From: Silurus meridionalis
Lineage: Eukaryota; Chordata; Actinopteri; Siluriformes; Siluridae
Assembly: GCF_014805685.1 (NCBI RefSeq)
Contig: NC_060899.1
Coordinates: forward strand, 8,469,790 to 8,533,789
Direction: 5' to 3'
Length of the DNA stretch: 64,000 bases
The notes below the pieces were generated by a model, which was given only the letters and a program-made list of their open reading frames with translations, did no database searches and was not told the DNA's origin. Positions within the stretch are counted from its first letter, which is position 1; each line of letters opens with the position of its first letter. The position numbers and the translations under genes are program-made. Shown in pieces: positions 60,861-64,000 of this stretch.

Positions 60861-63800
60861 GATATACTGAAAAGTTTGTAACATAGCGTGAACAACACGT
60901 GGCGGGGTCTTGTCATGAAGATTTAGTTTGGATTGTGCTTGACCTTAAAGCAGCCATAGACCCAGAAGAGCATGTCAGAGCAGGACAGAAGATATTAGTC
61001 AGAAGGGATTAGATGAGGAGACAGAATGACATTTTAACCCCAGACAAGTCTGATGAGAGATTAGAAGGTAATCCTACTGAACGTGCCTGATTATCTGGCT
61101 TGATTTCTAAGGCTACCTTCTACCTTTTAACTTTTTAATGATCATGTGACTCTTGAATTGATGTCTCGCAAATTCAATATTAAAAAAAATCCAATCTAGG
61201 ATTGTAGCCAATATCTCTATCTATATCTCTTTAGTACTTTAAATATTTATATTTGGATTTGGATTTAAATTGATAGTGGGTGATGGATTTGTGAGAAACA
61301 CATCACTATGCAGTTGGAAACACTGGAGAACAGCACAGATAACAGGAGCAATGTCATTACTGTGAGCACGGTCTATAAAATCTCCTCACTCGATTCTGCT
61401 CACTTCATCCATTCTGCTGTTTTTTTTGTTTTTAAGTTGTTTGCATGATCATTATTCCAACACACACCGGTAACCAGATGCCCAGTGAACTAAAACAGTC
61501 TGTTTGTAACACATATTTGGTTTCATAACTACTCCAGATTTTACATTTGATAAGAAATTTGGATTTCCCAGACGTTTGTTTGGGCATGACCAAAATATCA
61601 TACATATTATTTGTTATTTCAATTTGAACACACCTCTTGGAAACCAGATCGGTCTAATTGGGTAATCTTTACGGAGTATTAAATTGCATTTGAGAAAAGC
61701 TCTTTTCTATATGGAATTTATTTTCCCTGGTAGACCTCATAAAACAAAATTGAGTAACAGCAACAGTTTATCAGTAACATACTGAAAAACATACAGTGAC
61801 AATACCCTTGGGAATCCACTTGTAAACCATATATTGATTTTTATATCAGTTTAGCAAGATGAATAGCGCCTGACTCAGCATCTGCCAGCAATAAGATCAT
61901 ATACTGTCAGGACAGCATGGGGTGAATGTACATACTTGATGTATTGTACAATCAAAAATTAGTCAGATATTAGTTCATGGTTTTTTTTGGTTAGTTCTTT
62001 ACTTGTAAACACTTAAACTCTGTTCTTCAGTTTTATCTGCTGTACAAATGGACAGGAAGATGCACACAACGACGCACAGTCCTGGAATGCCGCAGTGTTG
62101 CCTAGCAACTATCAAGGATGTACGGCACTGCTCAGTGCTGATGAGAGGAAGTAGTAAAGCTGGGTTATTTCATAATCTCATTGAATACAGGCCCATACCT
62201 GAGGTTATAGCAAAACTCGTTAATTACACATATTAATGCTTTTGACACTTTGGGTTGTGATACACTGAAAATAATATTGGTATTTATATGAGAAATGTAG
62301 CTTAAAATGTCTTGTGTTTAGTATTATTGTTGTTTTTTTTTTATTCGAAATTTTTTTATGTTTTAAAGTTTTTTTTAGTATCTGTGAATTCCCTGAACTG
62401 GTTTAATTAAAACTTGCTTTATTGTGTAAACACAGATTCATCATGTGTTTGTGCAGACTTTAGAATGATATCCAGCACTGCGGTAGATTAATAGATACCC
62501 CCTCCTACACAACTGTAAAGCAATGCATACCCCAGGGGTCTGCAGTCTGATGGCTCTAGTGTAGATGATGTGTATATCTGTGGCACTTTCTCAATACAAC
62601 GATTCCAAACATCCAAACAGCTCTCTGGGGTGATGCAGAATTGCTTCCTGGTTTCCAATGTATTGCATGAAGATTGCATACACGCTCACGTATAGCACTT
62701 AATCTTTACAACCAAGCTTGAGAAATTTGCATTATCAAATGTTGAAGTTGTTCTTTGGTCATTTTGGTCTATGGCAAAACTGTCATGAATGAAAACATAA
62801 CTATTATGATATAATGGGATCAGACTGTGGTGTTTTTATGAGCTTAAATAATTGCAACACCCTCAAGCAAGACTTTTAACCCTCTCTGCTCCTTGGGTGC
62901 CATATTATAATTAGCCCTGTTCTCTGACCCTGAAAACTGGAATATCCGATGAAAAATAATTCCCCTCTATTTTATTTGTAACAATAAATGCTTTTCACTT
63001 TCATTTGGTCATTTGTCAGTTCCTACCCTCTAACCAGCTGTTTCCAATCACATAGTGGTATATGGGATACATCATTCCTGCCCTTGAAAAAATGCACTTC
63101 AGTCAATACATTCAATACTTTTGAATGTACTTAGATTTAAAAAGTATTGACCTATGAAAACTATATTTTATTTATTTTTACAATTCATTGTTTTATTCTC
63201 AGCAGCAGGTCATTATATGAAAGCAAATATCTTTTTTTTTTTTTTTGCACATGATTTTATTAAAAATATATGTAGTTCAGCCATGAAACTCATGCACTGA
63301 ATGGGTCTTTCAATGCTGACACCATAGCTTTACTGCTCCAGGGGGTCACTATCTCCAAATCTGCAGCAGCAACATTTATATGCTTGAGCGTGCTTAACAG
63401 AGCAGTCATCCTACTCACTCTGCAGTAGAGTAGCACATCTAATCCACCTAAAGCAAATCTATCCACACTCCACACTAATAATAAACTTATGATTTTTTTT
63501 TCTGGGAGTTCTCAAAGCTGAAATATAATATAAGATTAAAGCAGTGTTTAGGTTGAGATTAAATAGTATTTCACCCATTTGGTATACTGATATTGAACTT
63601 GTTATTTAATATATGGCAGAAGTTAACAGGTTCTGCATACAATATCTGTGTATTATAATCACTATATGTACTATAATTCAGAAATGTACACATGTTAAAA
63701 GGTGGAAAAAGGATGCTATAATGTGCCTATATTCATATTTGTTTATGGCACATTATTTGTTTATTCTGAATAATGAATTTGTATCCAGTTACATTCTAAC

Positions 63801-63920
63801 TGTAGTGATACATTTTTACCTCCTTATTTGCCCCATTTTCGAGCTCAAGGTTCAAATATGCTATTGGGACACCCCTGAGCTCCCCGAAGTAAAAGTCAGC
63901 CCTTCCCCCAGTGTGCAAAC
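60861..63920. other. intergenic, downstream of rnd1
   Basis: AT-rich with T-runs. The 62-codon frame at 62048-62236 (+) and others are not recognised. No repeats of note before the terminal (CA)n. Confidence 0.5.
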
Positions 63921-63940
63921 ATACACACACCCATACACAT

Positions 63941-64000
<60 letters not shown>
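63921..64000. repeat. (CA)n microsatellite, cut by the window end
   Basis: A CA array with CCATA and ATGCG interruptions, continuing past base 64000. Confidence 0.97.

Overview
This window is vertebrate nuclear DNA, most likely from a teleost fish. The evidence is one intron-containing Rho-family gene with animal GT-AG splice sites, Tc1-like transposon remnants of types common in fish genomes, tRNA-derived SINEs, hAT-like remnants, LINE 3' ends with the 'AATAAAGTAT' type of tail, and a very high load of (CA)n, (TA)n and (CT)n microsatellites. By my own tally the microsatellites cover about 5% of the window. Nothing in it looks prokaryotic. The order of fish cannot be fixed from the sequence alone.

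The only protein-coding gene I can support fully is rnd1, on the + strand at 57173-60285. Its five coding exons give a 230-residue, GTPase-deficient Rnd1-type Rho protein ending in a CSVM farnesylation box. A short promoter (GC box, inverted CCAAT box, TATA-like box) lies just upstream. A 19-codon upstream ORF has a stop codon that overlaps the rnd1 start codon. The first AATAAA signals are at 60715 and 60839.

The 57 kb upstream of rnd1 reads as a gene-poor intergenic region. It holds AT-rich filler, microsatellites and decayed mobile elements. The elements are Tc1-like remnants at 1.26, 3.28, 3.94-4.6, 34.8 and 51.98 kb; hAT-like remnants around 2.7-3.9, 22.86-23.58 and 26.2 kb; SINEs at 18.15 and 32.06 kb with SINE tails at 27.7 and 44.0 kb; LINE fragments at 34.45-35.3 and 54.84-55.06 kb; and a pair of related repeats at 25.25 and 28.25 kb, the first followed by a gag-like ORF.

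Several islands stand out because they are richer in CpG and free of repeats: 13.6-14.17, 20.06-20.46, 36.29-36.42, 43.5-43.7, 44.73-45.18 and 46.88-48.4 kb. They carry recognisable binding-site grammar: a DR3 nuclear-receptor repeat, an ER6 overlapping a CACGTG box, paired RFX X-box-like sites with CCAAT, paired SOX sites, a SOX-OCT-like composite, and a perfect CRE with CCAAT. These are the best candidates for enhancers or for the promoter of an unrecognised transcript. The strongest promoter candidate is at 46.88-47.5 kb.

From the rnd1 polyadenylation region to the end of the window (60.86-64.0 kb) I see AT-rich sequence without a recognisable gene, ending in a (CA)n array. I found no clear new protein system here. 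The most interesting items are regulatory candidates and transposon structures.
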